54,994 bases of DNA, taken from NCBI RefSeq assembly GCF_900114675.1, contig NZ_FOZM01000006.1, positions 1 to 54,994 of the forward strand, written 5' to 3'. The notes under the pieces were generated by a model. It searched no databases and had not been told where the DNA came from. It worked only from the letters and a program-made list of their open reading frames with translations. The stretch is from Yoonia litorea. Its GTDB lineage: Bacteria; Pseudomonadota; Alphaproteobacteria; Rhodobacterales; Rhodobacteraceae. A program made the translations under genes and the position numbers. Below are positions 1-15,000 of the stretch, piece after piece (position 1 is the first letter of the stretch; every line of letters starts with the position of its first letter).

Positions 1-3000
1 GATCGGATCGCCTGGATTGCTGACTTTGCCGCGATCCGAGTAGACCGTCTCATTCGTCGTGGTGTCTGTGAATGACCAGCTCTGATAGACAAAGCCGTAT
101 TCAACATTGGTGATGGAAGCGTCGAGGTTGGACAGCCAGATCTGATATTGCCCGGCTGTCTCCGTCTCGATTGCGCCAATGGATGTATTCAGCGTCGCGG
201 TTGTGTTCAGCAGGACGATTTCTGCTTCCAGATCGGTGATGGACGCGGTGTTCAGGGTGCCAAGCGCTTCGCTGAAGTCGACGATGATGTAGCCGACGTT
301 GTTGAAGCTGCCGACGCCGTAAACCGTGCCTTGGGTAATCCCGCTGAGCGCCTGATACGGTTTATCGAGACTGTCGTAAGTGACCGCAAACTGGGTCTCT
401 TCGCCAAGAATATCGCGGAAGCCGAATTGCAGACTGCCTTTGACGGTCAACAGATCAAGTTGATCAGGCACTTTCACAAGAAGCAGGATCGTCCCCTCGC
501 CCTGAGCAATCTTGCTCAGGTTGGCATAGAGGCGCGCCGACAGTGACAGATTGTCTGCCGCAAAGTTCAGCTGACCGATGACAAGGATCTTGCCGTCCGT
601 CGAAATCTTAATGGCGACCTGCCCGTTGAAGACCTTTTCGCTGGTGTAGATCGAGAAGACCTTGGCCGAACCGTAAATCGTCATTGGCGCGGTAAAGGCC
701 GCAAGGAAGCCACCGAGCGATGGGTTCGCCTGAACGGCCTTGTATTGGGCGACGACCTGGCTCTCGACGCTTTCAAGCCATTGATCAACCGTGATCGTGC
801 CAGGCAGGGCAAAGGCAGGTCCGGCAAGATCAGCCGCGTCGGTGATATCCGGCAGCGACTTGAAGAAGTCCACGCCGCCAGTGAAGTCATTGATGGCAAG
901 GCCTGAATTCGGCTCAAGCAGAATACCACCTGGCACCGATCCCGACACAAGAACACCAAGCGGGCCTAGCTCGGAGAAGGCAAACCGGATCGTAAACCCG
1001 CTGACCCCTGCAACACCGAAGGAGGCTTCAACACCGACAAACAGAAGCCGGTCCGCCACAGGCGTAGTGAAGTCAAACGTGCTGATCTGGTTGCCATTGG
1101 CGTCAAGGCGGACAATGCCGCCTATCAATGCGCCGTCAATGGACCCGCCAAACAGCGTGCCAGAGACCGAAACACCCAGACTATCAATCCCGATGACGGG
1201 GAATTTGCCCTCAAGCAGCAGACCCACGTCAATGCGGATACCGTTCACGGCCCCTTCAAACTGCAGGCCGTCTGCGCCACTGATCCCGCGGATCGATGCA
1301 GACAGGATCAGGATGAAGTCCGTCGGATCTTCCTGAATATCAGGCCAGAGAATACCGATTTCGGTGATCTTGATCGGCAGCCAGCTTGGCCACTTGAAGG
1401 ATGCACCATCCACACTGCCAACCGACAGGAAGACGCCAAAGCCCTGCTTGGTCACGAAGGTGCCGTCACCAAGGAAGGCGAACTGGCGCGCTTCGCCGCC
1501 GATGCGCAGCGATCCCACCTGCACTTCTGCCCCGATGGCCGCAAAGCTGATCAGCTCTTCGTCATCAGCAGCGGAGGTATCCAGACGCAGATCAACGCCC
1601 TTGATCGTCAGATAAGGACCGATGTTGATCACAAAGGTATCAAGCTCGAAGATAAAGCCGTCCACCTTGCCATCTGTGAAGGTCAGACCGGCCCGCAAGG
1701 CTTCTGTGTTCGGCACACCGGGTGCTTCGCCCGGCTCGGCGCTCAGACGGTCGATAACAGTGGCGTTGATTGCCTTGCCCGGGAAGAACTTCGCACCGCC
1801 GGATGCCACAAAGATCGTGCCGTCAAAGGTCACGCCGTTGCCAGAGATATAGCTGAAGTTCGACACACCGATCCGGAAGTCATCGAATTCCAGAATTGAG
1901 CCGAGGCGGATTTTGTCGCCACTTGTGCCGCTCGTCGGTGTGGCCGTGTTGCCGGATGCACCGGGTGTATAGATCAAGACGCCTTCGCCAATGCGGAAGC
2001 CGTTGTCATAAACCGTCAGGCCCGGGATCGTTTCGCCACCAGAGTTGTCTTGTGTCAGATAGCCGGAAATACCGAATGACGGGAAAGAAATCTCGACGGT
2101 GTTGATCCGTACCAATGTCTGCCCTGCCCCGGTCGGACGGTTTGCATCATAGGAGCTTTCATCGGCGTTCGGGTCGTATTGGATCGTGATCAGACGTGCA
2201 TCGAGTTCAAAGGCATTCGGCACAATCGCCTGCAAACGGTCCGCGCTGATCGACCACTTGCCGGTCGGCGAAAGTTCAAAGCCTTCGCCGCTGATAACCC
2301 CCAGAATATCGACTGCAATATCGAATTTGATCAGCAGGTTGGTCAGGGTGATGCTGACGCCTGAATTGTCAGTCTGTGTGCCGGATCCGCCAGAACCGCT
2401 GGCACCTCCTCCAAAGCTGAAGGCCGCTGTGTCAGCACCAAGTGCCAGCGTCAAAACCAGCAGGCCATCCTTGAACGCCAGCTTATCCAGACCGAAGGTC
2501 GGCTTATCAATCGTGATCGGCCCGATCTTCAGCGCCGTGTCGGATGGCGACTGCGCCATTGGGGCGGCTGTCACGGTAAAGACGTTGGTAAAGACAACCT
2601 TCTGGTTTGTCAGACCCTGGAACGTCGTCGCCAGTGTTTCCGCGCCAAAGACGACCCGCTCGCTACCATCGGCCTTCTGGTTGCCCCATGTGCCGGCAAT
2701 AAACTCGACGACAACCTCACCTGCAACAAAGGCCGGGTTCGCAGGTGCTATGGCCTGTGTCGTGGCAGCAGCCGTCGGGTTGGTGCCGGTTGTCGGTTTG
2801 GCCGCAACGAAGAAGCGATAGGTCGTCTTGCTGATCTGGACGACTGTGAACTTTTCACCGACACCATTCAGCGCCGGATCAAGATTGATTGCACCGCCCT
2901 GGCTCAGGATGCGGATTTCGTCACCGTCAATCCCGATCAGCTCTTTGCCCGCCTCAGCGAGGAAGGTGATGTCGATGTAGCCCTTGGCGTTGATCTGATC

Positions 3001-6000
3001 GACGCTGATGCCTGAGCCGTTAAACGGCGAGGCAACGTAGGCAATCGGCTGCGGGTTGCCCAGATCAAAGCTGCCGCCTGTTGGCGGTGTTGTCGCCAGA
3101 AGACGGAAGGATACAGTCTTGGCCGCACCTTGTGCACCACGGGCGTCTTCCCATGAATTGGCAAGGAACTGGACCTCTACGGTCACAGTCTGATCAAGCG
3201 TCAGCGGCTTTGAAAGAATCTCGTAGCGGAATGTCGGACGGGATGTGCCTTCGACCAACTCGCCTTCGCCTGAGACAAGCAATGTGATCGGTGTGCTTGG
3301 CGCTGTCAGTGACCGGACGGTCAGGACAAATTCCGCGCCAGCATCTGTGATCGACGACAGGTTCATGCCTGACGGGTTCGCCGCGGTGGCAGAGCGGTTG
3401 ATGTCGTTGTAGATAACGTCGATGTAGTTGAGATCCGCCAGCGAAACGATCTGGTTCTGAAGCGGCGCTGCAATGTCAGCCGTCACAGGGCGGAAGCCTG
3501 TCGTGCGCAGCAACTCGACCGTCTCACCAAAGAGCGTGTAGCCGGTGACGCGCATATCCTGAAGCTGGAAGCCCAATGCGCCGCCAAAGCTGAAGCGCGC
3601 AGCACCTTCGATACCAAAGCTGTCGGCATCCGGTGGCGTCACGGTGATCGCTGCCTGTGGGATATCAACTTCGATGCTGCCACCCGGCATCCGCGTGAAG
3701 ACAACATCGTCGATCGGGTTGCCAATTTCACCGCCTGCGGTGATTGCGACGATATTTGTGGTGCCGGTCCCGCCGAAGCCAAATGTCAGCGCATCGGCTG
3801 AAACCTGTTCAATCTGTCCGGCAACCGCAGCAACCTGCAAGTCTGGCAGCGCATCGTTGTTGTCCAGCCGGATATCCTGAATGGTGTGCGGCGCGATCAG
3901 CTGGCCCGACTTGTTGATCCGCACGGTGACAGTGCCTTCGATCGTCAGCCCTTCGATCCCGACAACAGTCACGGTGCCGGTGGCGTAGATCGCAAACGAC
4001 CGCGTGGTGCCAGTGCCGAATTCCCATACGGCAAGCTGGGTGTTCGTGATCAACAGGCCGATATCGTCGCTGTCGTCATCCAGAACGCCACGATCACCGA
4101 TAAAGATCGAGATGTTCCGACCGACAAAGCCGCTGGTTGCGCTGGCATTCGCCAACTGAAGCTGGCTGGCCGACAACTGCGCAACTGAACCTTCAATCGT
4201 GAAGTATGGATCAAAGCTCAGTTTGGCAGCAATCAAGGCAATCGTGCGGACGTTCGCCTCTGTGAATGTGATGGTGTAGGTCGCACCGGCAATTTCGACG
4301 GTTTCATTGATCGCAGTGCGCGACGTCGTGTTGATCCGGATCTGTGCGGTGGCGCCTGTCTCAAACGCTCCGGCGCGCAGACCAAGGGTCAGCTCCATCA
4401 GACCGGCAATACCGTTGGCGGTCGATGTCGGATTGGCGGTATCGCTATAGAAGATAAAGACGCCTGCGCCTTCGGTGATGTCAAAGATGACATTGCTCTC
4501 GTCAACGAATGTGCCGGTGACACCTGTAAAGGCGATGATTGTCTTCTTCGGTCCGGCGGCATTGTTCAGCGGGCTGACCTGCGTGACAGAGATAGACCCG
4601 CTGAAGCGAAGCTCTTCGCTGTCATCGTTGCCCAGATCAACACTCAGGAACAGGTCCTCGCCTGTCAGACGGACAAACTTACCGCGCGGCAGATCAAGGA
4701 AGGTGTCAGGATCACCGTCATTTGTGGTGTCAAAGCCGATGTTTGTAGCAGTGGGTCGTGTGCTGATCTCAAGGCGGATCGTTCCGCCAACCGAAATCGC
4801 GTTGCCACCTGCTGTGGTGCTCAGATCAACAGTCACCTCAAAGCTTCCGGCCAGCCCGGTTGCCGTCAGATACATCAACGCGTCACCGGTGACAGCAAAG
4901 TCACCGATCTGGACGGTCATCGTTGTGAGGGCAATCTTGGTAAAGACCTGACCATTGGCCGAAGTGGTCTTTTCGTAAAGCAGGTCGCCTTGAAGAACAA
5001 AGTCAGCGGCATCTGCTGTGGCGGGGGTCGTGCCATCCAGATTGATCCAGATCTGGGCTCCGTTGCCTGCGCCATTACCTGCACGCAGCTCAAGCAGCGT
5101 ACCGGCGAAGCTTTCAACTACAAAGATTTGCAAACCGGGGTCGAGGCCCGTGACCGTGGTAAAGTCGAGACCCGTCGGCACAGGGGTCGTTGCAGGCGGA
5201 ACAAGACCGCCGGAGGCCGTGTTGACCTTCAGTTCAAGATTGTTCGCGGCCAGCACAACACCATCGACACCGACAACCTCAACGCTGCTGATCGTGGCAT
5301 AGAGAGCGGAGTATTTCAGGCCATTCGTCACTGCGACACGCTGCGCCGGTGTGGTGGCCGTCGCGGCGACGTCCCGCACTTCGCCAATCAACGCCAGAGT
5401 AAAGCTGAAGTTATCGACAATCACACCTGTTGCATTGCCCGCATCAGCACGTTCCACAACTTGCGGATCGGCGGGATCACCCAGATCGACATCCCAATAT
5501 GGTCCGCCTGTTCCGACAAACGCCGAGATACCGCTGCCGGTCACTTTGGTCACATCGAACTTCTTGGTGCTCGTGCTGGTCGTCAGCGTGCCACCTTGGG
5601 CAAAGCTGATGTTCCCGGCCAGATACACATACTGCTCAATGCCTATCACCACAAAGCCGCTGGCCTGAATGAGGCCCGTGGTCATATCAAAGGTGATTTG
5701 CTCGGTGCCGGCTGTCAGGTTGAACGGGTTGGTGTCGAAATCGCCCTTGGTAAAGTCGATGGCCGCGGTCCCTGATCCTTTGTTGACCAGAACCTGAAGG
5801 TTGTATGCGGCGAGCGTCAGACCTTCCACGCCCACAAGCTCGACATCGCCGCTGGCGGTCAAAGCTGTGAACGACTGGCCATTGAGCTTCGCTGTCTTGT
5901 CAGTGGCCGATGTCACTTCCTTGAACAACGCCAGACCCACCAGACCGTTCGAAATCTTCAGACCGACCAGATCGTCCTGTGCAGCAAAGTCGAGGTCGAG

Positions 6001-9000
6001 ATCGTAGCCGGTGCCGACAAAGATATTCACGTTGCTTGCACCAAGGGTCAGACCGTTGACGAAGATGCTTGTTGCGACTTGATCGGTGATCACCGTGTAG
6101 ATTTCATCGCTCTGACGGAAGCTGAACTCACCAGAGATAAAGACATACTGGTCGATTCCGATCACGACAGAACCGGTGACAACAATCTCGGCCACGACGC
6201 TGTCAAAGACGATCGGATCGCTGTTGCCAACCTGAATGGTCCATCCGTCGTCACCACCGCCGAATGTGAAGTCGAGCGTTTTGTAAGCAACGTTGTTGAT
6301 GGCGCCAGCCTGATTGACGACGAGATCAAGATCACCTTTCAGGATGACATCATCGACACCGATCAGTTCAGCCCCGCCGCTGGCCTTTAGCGAGGTCCAC
6401 TTGCGCAGTTCGGTGACAGGCTTGGCGGCGTTGACCTCTTTGACGATAAAGAGACCCAGACTATCAACCGTCAGACCGATGCCTGTGCCCTCTGTCGTGG
6501 CCAGCGTGTCTCCGTCAGCCCATCCAACACCGGCAAATACAACCGCGTCAGAAATCCCGATGCTAAGCACCGACGTGGTAAAGGCGGCTGTCGATCCGAC
6601 CTCACGGGCTGCAATGCCGTTCTGCTGCGAGATCGCGACTTTGCCGGTGATAAAGACAAATTCCGAAACAACGATTGTTGCATCGGCAAAGACCTTGAAG
6701 CCGTTGATGCTTGAATCAATCAGCGGACGCAGCGTGCCGTCGGGTGTGTCACCATCGGCGCTGATTGCGTCGAATGTATCCTGACCAGTGATCCCTGTAT
6801 CACCGCTGGCCCATGCGGTCGGATCAAGGTTGATGCTATTGCCCCAATCCAGAACATCGACCGTGGCCGTCGGGACCAGCGCATTTTTCGCACTGTTGAG
6901 CTCAAGAACCAAAGCGTCCAGATCGACGGTAATCGGATCAATACCTGTCAGCGATGCGCCAGCAATCTCGGCCTTCAGCGTGCTGTAGCCGCGACCGTCC
7001 GTCAGCGGATCGGCTGCCTTCAGCGACGCAAAGACCACCTCGGCTGTCTCGACGGAAATCCCCGGCCCGTCCGGCAGACCGATAAACAGACCCGGCGTCG
7101 TGCCACTGTCAGGCGACGCCGCAGAGATCGAAAGACGTGTCAGGACCGCATTGTTCATGTCGCCCAGCGTGGTGTCGAACGTCCCATCGCTGTTGACGTC
7201 CACATCGACGGTATCCTTGGCGAAGGTAAAGCCACCGTTGACGATGACAAAGCCGAAAGCATTGAGCGCAAGCGACCCGGTCGCATTCAACCGGTCAGAG
7301 GTTGCATCAAAGACTGCGGTGATCTCGCTACCGGTTTCCCCAAAGGTGAAGCTCAACCCAGCATCTGCTGTCGGCACGAAATCAACTGGACCTTCGATGC
7401 TTGTCCAGTCGAATGGATTGGTCACGAACGCGCCCGTTCCGGCATCAACTGTGCTTGTCGCGGTCGTCTGATACAGGTTCACGGTCACGCTTGTGATCGT
7501 GAAATCAAGGCCTTCCGGCAGGCCGTTGATCGTCGCACCTGTCAGCGTGCCGAAGATCGCGGTCGCACCGGGGGTTGTCGTTGCCGCATAAGGTCCGACC
7601 GTTGCGGTTGGTCCGGTGCCAATGGTTGGCGGTGTCGTCTTCAGCAAGGCCAACGCCAGTGACCCGGAACTGACCGAAATGCCAACACCGTTGGGCTGCC
7701 CGATAAACAGGTCGGAAATCGTGAGGCCGATCAACAGCGCTGTCGCGTCTTCCTTACCTGCCAGGCTGCTATCAAGCTCTGCGGTCAAGGCGCTGACCGA
7801 TACCAGATCAAAGGTGGCACTCAAGGAAACAAATCCAAAGGCATTCAGCGTCAGCGCGCCGGATACGATCAGGTCTGTACCGGCGATCAGAACCGAGACG
7901 GTCAGGTTCTGCGTCTCCGCAATATTGGCCCAATCCAGCTGCTCGCTGTTGCGTGCATCCTTGCCGTTAAACCCGATGGTCAGTCGTGTGACGGCAATCT
8001 CAAGCCCGGATGGCAAACCCACAGGCGCGATGGCGGAGGTTGTTGCATAAAGCGCCGTCCAGCTTCTGGCTGGAGTGAGCGCGTCGACACCGGCCGATGT
8101 GGCCGTCTCGCTGACCAACGCCAGATCAAGCGCAAGATTTTCGACTTTAAAGCCGGTGCCTTGATTGGCGATACCATTGACGGCGCCGTCACCGTCCCGT
8201 GTGAACGCACCACCGGTTCCCGCAAAGAGGTAAACATCGCGCAGGCTGAATGTGAGGATCGACACATCCGTCATGGCTGCCGTGTTTGCAGTGCCGCCGT
8301 CCAGAGCGGCCAGGTTCTTGACCGATCCTGCAAAGGCACCTGACAACAGCACCACAGTGTCAATCTGGATTTCCATCGCACCTGAGAACAGCACGCCAAT
8401 GCTCGCGTCGATATCAGCAAGCATCGTGCCGCTGACCTGCGATACAGACGACCAGTCCAGTTTGATCTCAGGCCCGACCAGCGGTGTTGCTGCGACATTC
8501 AGTTTCACGGCCAGATCGTTGACCTCAATGACCAGCGCATCAGGGAAGTTCTGCAGCGTCACCTGCTCTACTTCGACAGCAACCGCAGTCCAGCGCAGCA
8601 ACTCACGGGTCTCGACCGTCGTGGTCAGCACGTTGTCGACCGTTTGGGTGATGATCGCGAGGTCAAGGTTCGCACCAGTTGCACGGAAACCGGTGCCTGC
8701 ATCCGGGTCAATCGCTGTCGCCTTATCGTCACCGTCCAGTGTGAATTGACCACCGACACCGGCAAAGAGGTTCACATCGCTGACAGAAACGGTCAGCACT
8801 TGCGCCCCTGCAATCGTGCGATTGCCGTCAGCCACGTTCTGAATGCTGGAGCTGATCGTGAACTGGCCATAAGCCAGCACTGACCCAAAGAGATCAAGCT
8901 GGATGAACCCGCCGATGGTAATGCCGACAAGAATATCGATCGCGCCGTCGCTTGTGGCATCGGTGAGATCAAGCGATGTGCCATCCAGCGCAATCAGCGT

Positions 9001-12000
9001 GTCGATGTTGCTGCCGGCATTGTCAGTGTCCCAGTCGAACTTTGCTTCTGTCGTGTCAGAGACAAAGTTGCCCTTCACCACAAAGTCGAAAACCTTGGCA
9101 TCGAAATTCGGGATATCCAGACCCCGGACACCCAAGGCACCCACATAGACGTTGACGGCGGTGCGGGTGACGAGCGGCGTTGTTGTTGCGACAGCCGGAA
9201 CAGGTTCAGAGACGGACACAATCTCGACGTTGACATCAGACCCGAAGAAGCCGGTTCCGACACCTGCCGTAATGCCTGTCACCTTGCCGTCTGCATCCTC
9301 ATCAAATTGACCGCCGACACCGGCAAAGATGAAGGTGTCCGTCACCTTGAGGATAAAGATATCCGCATCTGTCACGGATGTGGTGCCGTCAGTGATAGTG
9401 CCGGATTTGATCGACCCACCAAGTGTGCCTGCAATCAGCACCCCTCCGGTGATTTCAAGGCGCAGGTTACCGCCAAACGCAATGCTGTCGCCTGACTCCA
9501 GCGCCGCAATGCTTGCTGGCAGAGGCAATGCCTCAGGCGTTGTACCGAACTTCACCGTGGCCCAGTTCAGACGTGTCTGCGAGTTTACAGCGACGTTCTG
9601 ACCGGATTCAGGCAGGTTCATGTTGAAGCTGAAATCGGTGATGTCAAAGACCAGCGAGGATGGCAGCCCTTGCAAACCAACGCCGTCAGCCGTCACCGAC
9701 ACGGCAGTGTATGTCACGATATTTGCAATAGTCGCGTCGAGGTCTTTCAACAGCACGATATCGAGCGACGCGTTGTTCACGACAAAGCCGGTGCCATTGG
9801 TGCTGTTGACCGACAGCGCCCGGCCGGAGTCAGCGTCAAAGTTAAACGTCCCGCCCACACCGGCGAAAAGGCTGATCCCTGACAGGCTGATTGTCAGGAC
9901 CTGCGCGTCTCCGATGACCAGCGTATCGTCCGTGACGTTGGTATAGTCGTTGATCTCAAGCGAGAACCGGCCAAGTCCCAGCACAAACCCTGAGATATCA
10001 ACCTCAACCGCGCCGCCGATTTCAAAGACAACGGCATCCGTCAGGCCCTGCGCAGAGTCGGTGATCGCAAAGCCTGGCAATTCGGCCGACAGCAGCGTCC
10101 AGTCGATTTTGCTTGGCAGATCAACCGTAACCGCCGCATCCGTGACACTGTTGCCTGCAACCACGAAGTTGTAGGCCTTCAGCGTGATCCCGTCGATGCC
10201 CACAGGTGAGGCCTGATCCACAGTGATCCGGTAGGCCGTCCAGCTATCGCCCGTCGCACCACCCGCCGTGACCGTGCCGCCGCTGATGGTCAGCAACTCA
10301 AGCGAAACATTGGTCGCGGTAAAGCCGGTGCCACCGTCGGCAAATCCACTGGCCGTGCCAGCATCAAACGCGCCGCCGCTTCCCGCAAAGAGCGACGCGT
10401 TGGTGACGCTGAAGCTGAAGACATCAGCGCCCGTGATCTGAACATCACCGGCATCAATATCAGTGTTGAAGATCGCACCGGCCAGCGAGCCCTTCACCAA
10501 GACCTTGTCGGTATCAATGATCAGTTCCAGCGTGGCGGCAAATTCCAGCCCGTAGCCTGCATCGAAGGTTGCAATCGTAGATGGCAGGTCTGCGCCCAAT
10601 TCATCGACCAGCTCTGTCCAGTCCAGCTTGACAGGATCAACGGCGGCATTGGCGTTGTTTGCGCCAAAGAACAGGTCGGTAATTTGGAATTGCAGGGCAT
10701 CCGGCAAACCGATGAGGCTCACAGTCTGCACATCGAGCGCAACTGCGGAATAAGTCTGCAAAGCGGTCTTGTCGTTGACGATCACCAACTCAAGCGACGC
10801 ACCAGAGGCATAAAATCCAGTGCCAGCCGCAGGGTCGATGCTGTCTTTAGTGCCGTTGGTCAGCGACCCTGATCCGGCAAATGCGCCACCAACACCGGCA
10901 AAGAACTCAACGTCGCTCAGTGTAAAGATAAGGATATCAGCGCCGGTGATCGGTGTGACTTCGTCATTCAGGTCCTTGGTCAGTGCCAGCAAGGTAAAGC
11001 GACCCGTCGCCAACACGCTGTCTGCCACGTTGAGGTCAATGCCACCGCCGATAGACAGCGACACCGCGGCATCCAGCAACTTGATGCGGGTGAGATCGCT
11101 GAAGGCCGCGTCTGTGACACCGGTCCAGTCAATGTTTGTGCCGTTGAGGATCGCAGTGCTGTTGCCGGACGCTTCAAAGTCGAAAAGCTCAATGCCCACG
11201 CCAGCAAGACTGCTCAGACCAGCGGCTGTGACTGTCGCTGCCTGAATATCAAAGGCGGACCACTTGTTCGTTGGAACCAGCGTTTCTGTGACTGTGACGA
11301 TCTCGATCGCGACGCCTGTCGCGCTCAGTCCGGTTGCATTGGCAACATCTACCCCTGTGACCGCACCGTCAGCATCACGGGTAAAGTCACCACCAACGCC
11401 TGCAAAAAGGAACCCGCCCGAGACGGTGAAGGTAAAGACCGAAATCGCACGGTCATCGGTGTAGGCCGCGCCATCGTTCAGAACCCCGTCACTGATCCGG
11501 CCCGACAGCGTCCCTGCCACCAGCACGGAGCCGGATACAGCAATCTCGACACTGCCGCCAAAGGCAATGCCGTAGAGGTTGTCGAATGTCGCGATGTTGG
11601 TGGGAAGATCGGTGATCTGGCCAGCGGCGGCGCCATCGAGGGCTGTCCAGTCGATCTTGGTTCCGTCAGCAGCGGCATTGTTCATGCCGAAGGTCACATT
11701 TTTCAGGGTAAACGTCAGGTCGGATGGAAGGCCGACAGGTGTCACGGTGCCCAGTTCACCATAGACAGCCGACCAGCTTCTTGGGGCTGGTGGGCCTGTG
11801 GTCATTTCGTTGACAACGACAAACTCGATTGTCGCAAGCTGGACGGTAAAGCCTGTGGCATTCGCCTCATTGACAGAGCGGTCGCCAGTTGTGCCTTCCA
11901 GCACAAAGCCGGTTCCGGCCCAGACAGAGGCTTCGGTCAATTCGAAGATCAGGACAGAGGCACCGGTCAGCGCGATGCTGGTGTCATTCACATCTTGCGT

Positions 12001-15000
12001 TTTGGAAATCAGCGAGAAGTCGGCGGTCGCGATGAAGTTGGTTTCAATCGCCAGCAACAGCGAACCGGTCACCGCGATTGTTGTCTGATCGGTGATCGTG
12101 GATAAGGCAGGGGCATCTGTTGCCGCAGCCCAGCTGATCTTATCGGTGCCGGTTGTGGCGTTGTAGTCAAACGCAAACCCTGTCAGCTCAACCGTGACAG
12201 CCGAAAGCCCTTTTACCGTCACCGTATCCAGCGCCCCTTTGATACCTGTATACTGAACAGGTGCCGCAGGGTTGGTGATGTCTGTCAGAATGCCAATCGC
12301 AAAGCTGCCGCCCGCCGCAAGGAAGCCTTGCCCGTCATCAGCATTCAGAACGCCACCGGTTATCGTGGCCCCCTGCCCTGCAAAGACCGAAAGGTTCGAC
12401 AGGCTCAGATACAACAGATCGCCTGTCACACCATCAATCAGGACGCCCTTGGCCGTGGTCAGTGTAATTGTGCCGGTGAGCAACAGCGCATCGTCGATGT
12501 TCAGTTCATCAATCGTGACCTGCACATCAAGACGTTCTGTTGCATCATATGCAGCGATATTGGCAACAGACGTCAAAGTGAGCGTTGAGGCTGCCCAGTC
12601 AAATGCGCCAGCGCCATTGTCAAAGTTTGCCCGCACCAGCAGATCGCTCAGATTTAGCGTCAGACCGTCGATGCCTTCAGGGCTGACGGTTGCAGCACTC
12701 AGGTAGATGGCCGCATAGCCAGCCGTCGCAGTGGAGTAGCTGGCGAATTCGAATGTCACGCCGGTCGCGACAAAGCCCTGCGCACCGTCACCGACTGTCA
12801 GCGCTGTCACATCGCCGTTGGCGTTGCGCGTTGCAGTGACTGTGCCGTTCCCGGCAAAGGCAAACGCATTGAGCACCGAAATTGTCAGCAGGCTTTCTCC
12901 GGCGGCCGGGGTCGTGATCGACAGCGCGAAGGTGGCCGCAAGCAGAACGTTGTTGTTGACCGTCAGTGTGGCCTGTGTCTCGATCTCGAAGACCGTGCCG
13001 CTGAGCGTCAGGCCCGCAGCAGCGAGCGGTGTCTGGGTCCAGTCCACACCGTCGTTATAAATGACAGCAAAATTGCCGACACTCGCGGTCGTATCAGGGA
13101 TGCCGACGATCTCGCCGCTGCCGACGCTCAGCGTCAAACCTGTGAATGTGCCATTGGCAGTGCTCAGAACAGCCAGTGTCGCGCCGATGTTTTCAGCATA
13201 GAAGCCGGTGGCATTCGTTGTCGTAACGGTAGGTGTCGCTGGAACGCTGGCATCAATAACCGCGTCCACACCGCCAAAGATCTTGGCGCTTGTGATTGTG
13301 AAGGCAAAGAGGCTGCCGTTGACGGTGGCTGTTCCATCATCAACGCCAGTCACATCTGTCAGCACCAAGCGCACGGTGCCGGCAATCAGAACGTTGTTGT
13401 TGACGGTCAGTGTGGCAGAGGCCGCAACCTCGACCAGCGCGGCGGTGCCACCGATCACAAAGCCTGCAGCTTCGGAGATGATCTTGACGGCGGCGTTGTA
13501 GATCGTCGCGGTGACATCGCTGACGCCGATCAGTGATGCATTGCCAAGCGTCGCATCGAGGTTGGTCCAGGTGCCTGTCGCGTCGGCATAGATATTGAGT
13601 GTGAATGCCGCGCCGCTGATCTCGACACCGACGGACCCCGTGCCATCAGCAAAGTAGCCATTCGCTCCGGTACCGACAAAGACGCTCGCACCCTCAAGCG
13701 TGATCGCCAGAAGATCGAGCGCCGCATTGGCAACATCCGCACCACCTGTCGTCGAAACCTTGGTGGCCGTCGTTTCGGTCACAGAGATGCTGAGCGTTGC
13801 TGTCGGGACAGTGCCTTCATCAAAGAGGATCGAGATCACGTCAGCGACGGAAATCTCGAAAGTCCCGTCGCCCTGATCAATCTCGCCAGTGATGAAACCG
13901 GCATCATCAATCACAAGACGGTCGTCCGTGTTTCCGAACTGGATCGACTCTATGCTGGTGAAGGTGATGGTGTTGGCACCGAATGTAACGGAACCGGCAT
14001 TGACGTCATCAAGGTTCACCACCGCCGCGACATCAGGCAGAACCAGTGTGTCGACCTCGGTCAGCGCCGCGCTCGGGTCGGAGGCGTTGATCGCTGTCAC
14101 CACCGATGTCGTGACGACCACCTCGGACCCGTTGTTGAAGTTCGCACTATTGTAGACGGCTACTGTGCCGTCAGCGCGCACCACGTAGAAGTATGCGTTC
14201 GTGCCGACTGTGTCGGTCAACGTGCCATCATTCGGGGTGCTGAGGTTGCCGCTGACCGGATCACCGGCTGCTGGCAGAACGGCCGGGATACCACGGCGCT
14301 CACCCTGCCCCAGTGTTTCGTTCATCAGCGCAAAGCCCGCGTCGTGATCAAAGCCAGCGGCGTGGCCGACCTCGTGGCGGATGACGGTCAGAAGATCGAC
14401 GCCTGCGATGTCACCGACAAGTGTCGCGCCGCACAGTGTTGTGAATTCCTCGTCAGACTCTGGCGTCGTATCAAGGAACCATCCCTGCCCTGCTGCGTTC
14501 ACATCAAGTATGATCTGTGCGCCGGTGATATTGCCAAGCACGCCATCTGACAGATCGGCAATGGCGATCGTCAGATCGGAAAAGAGCGTGTCATCACCCA
14601 AGGCCGTGCGCCATTCGGAGATGACAAAACCAAGCATCGCTTGGGCGTCAGACTGGCGGATTTCGGTGCCGATCGCGGCGCCTAACGGACCGCTATAGAC
14701 AAGAGCGTCACCTGCAGCACCAAAAACCCCGTTGGGGGTGTTTTCAGTTTCAGCGTTGTTTTGTTGGGTTTCCGAGATTTGCACAGGGGGTGCCTGGGCG
14801 TCATGGCCCTTTGCATCGGCCTGACCAACCAGTGAATTCACGGATGATGCAAAGACCGGTTCAGGGTCTGCCTCTGGTGTCTGTTGCAGGCTGACGAAGG
14901 GCTCATCGGTCGCCGCCTCATCACCTGTTTGCGATGCTGCCGGGATTGCAACTTCGGTTGCATCAACCAGCGCATCAGATGTGTCTGCCTCGCCCTCACC

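Noticed and set aside
791..14698. Many plus-strand frames of 60-180 codons
   Set aside because: All are shadows of the minus-strand giant gene. They are Ser/Thr/Pro/Val-rich strings that reflect antisense repeat codons.
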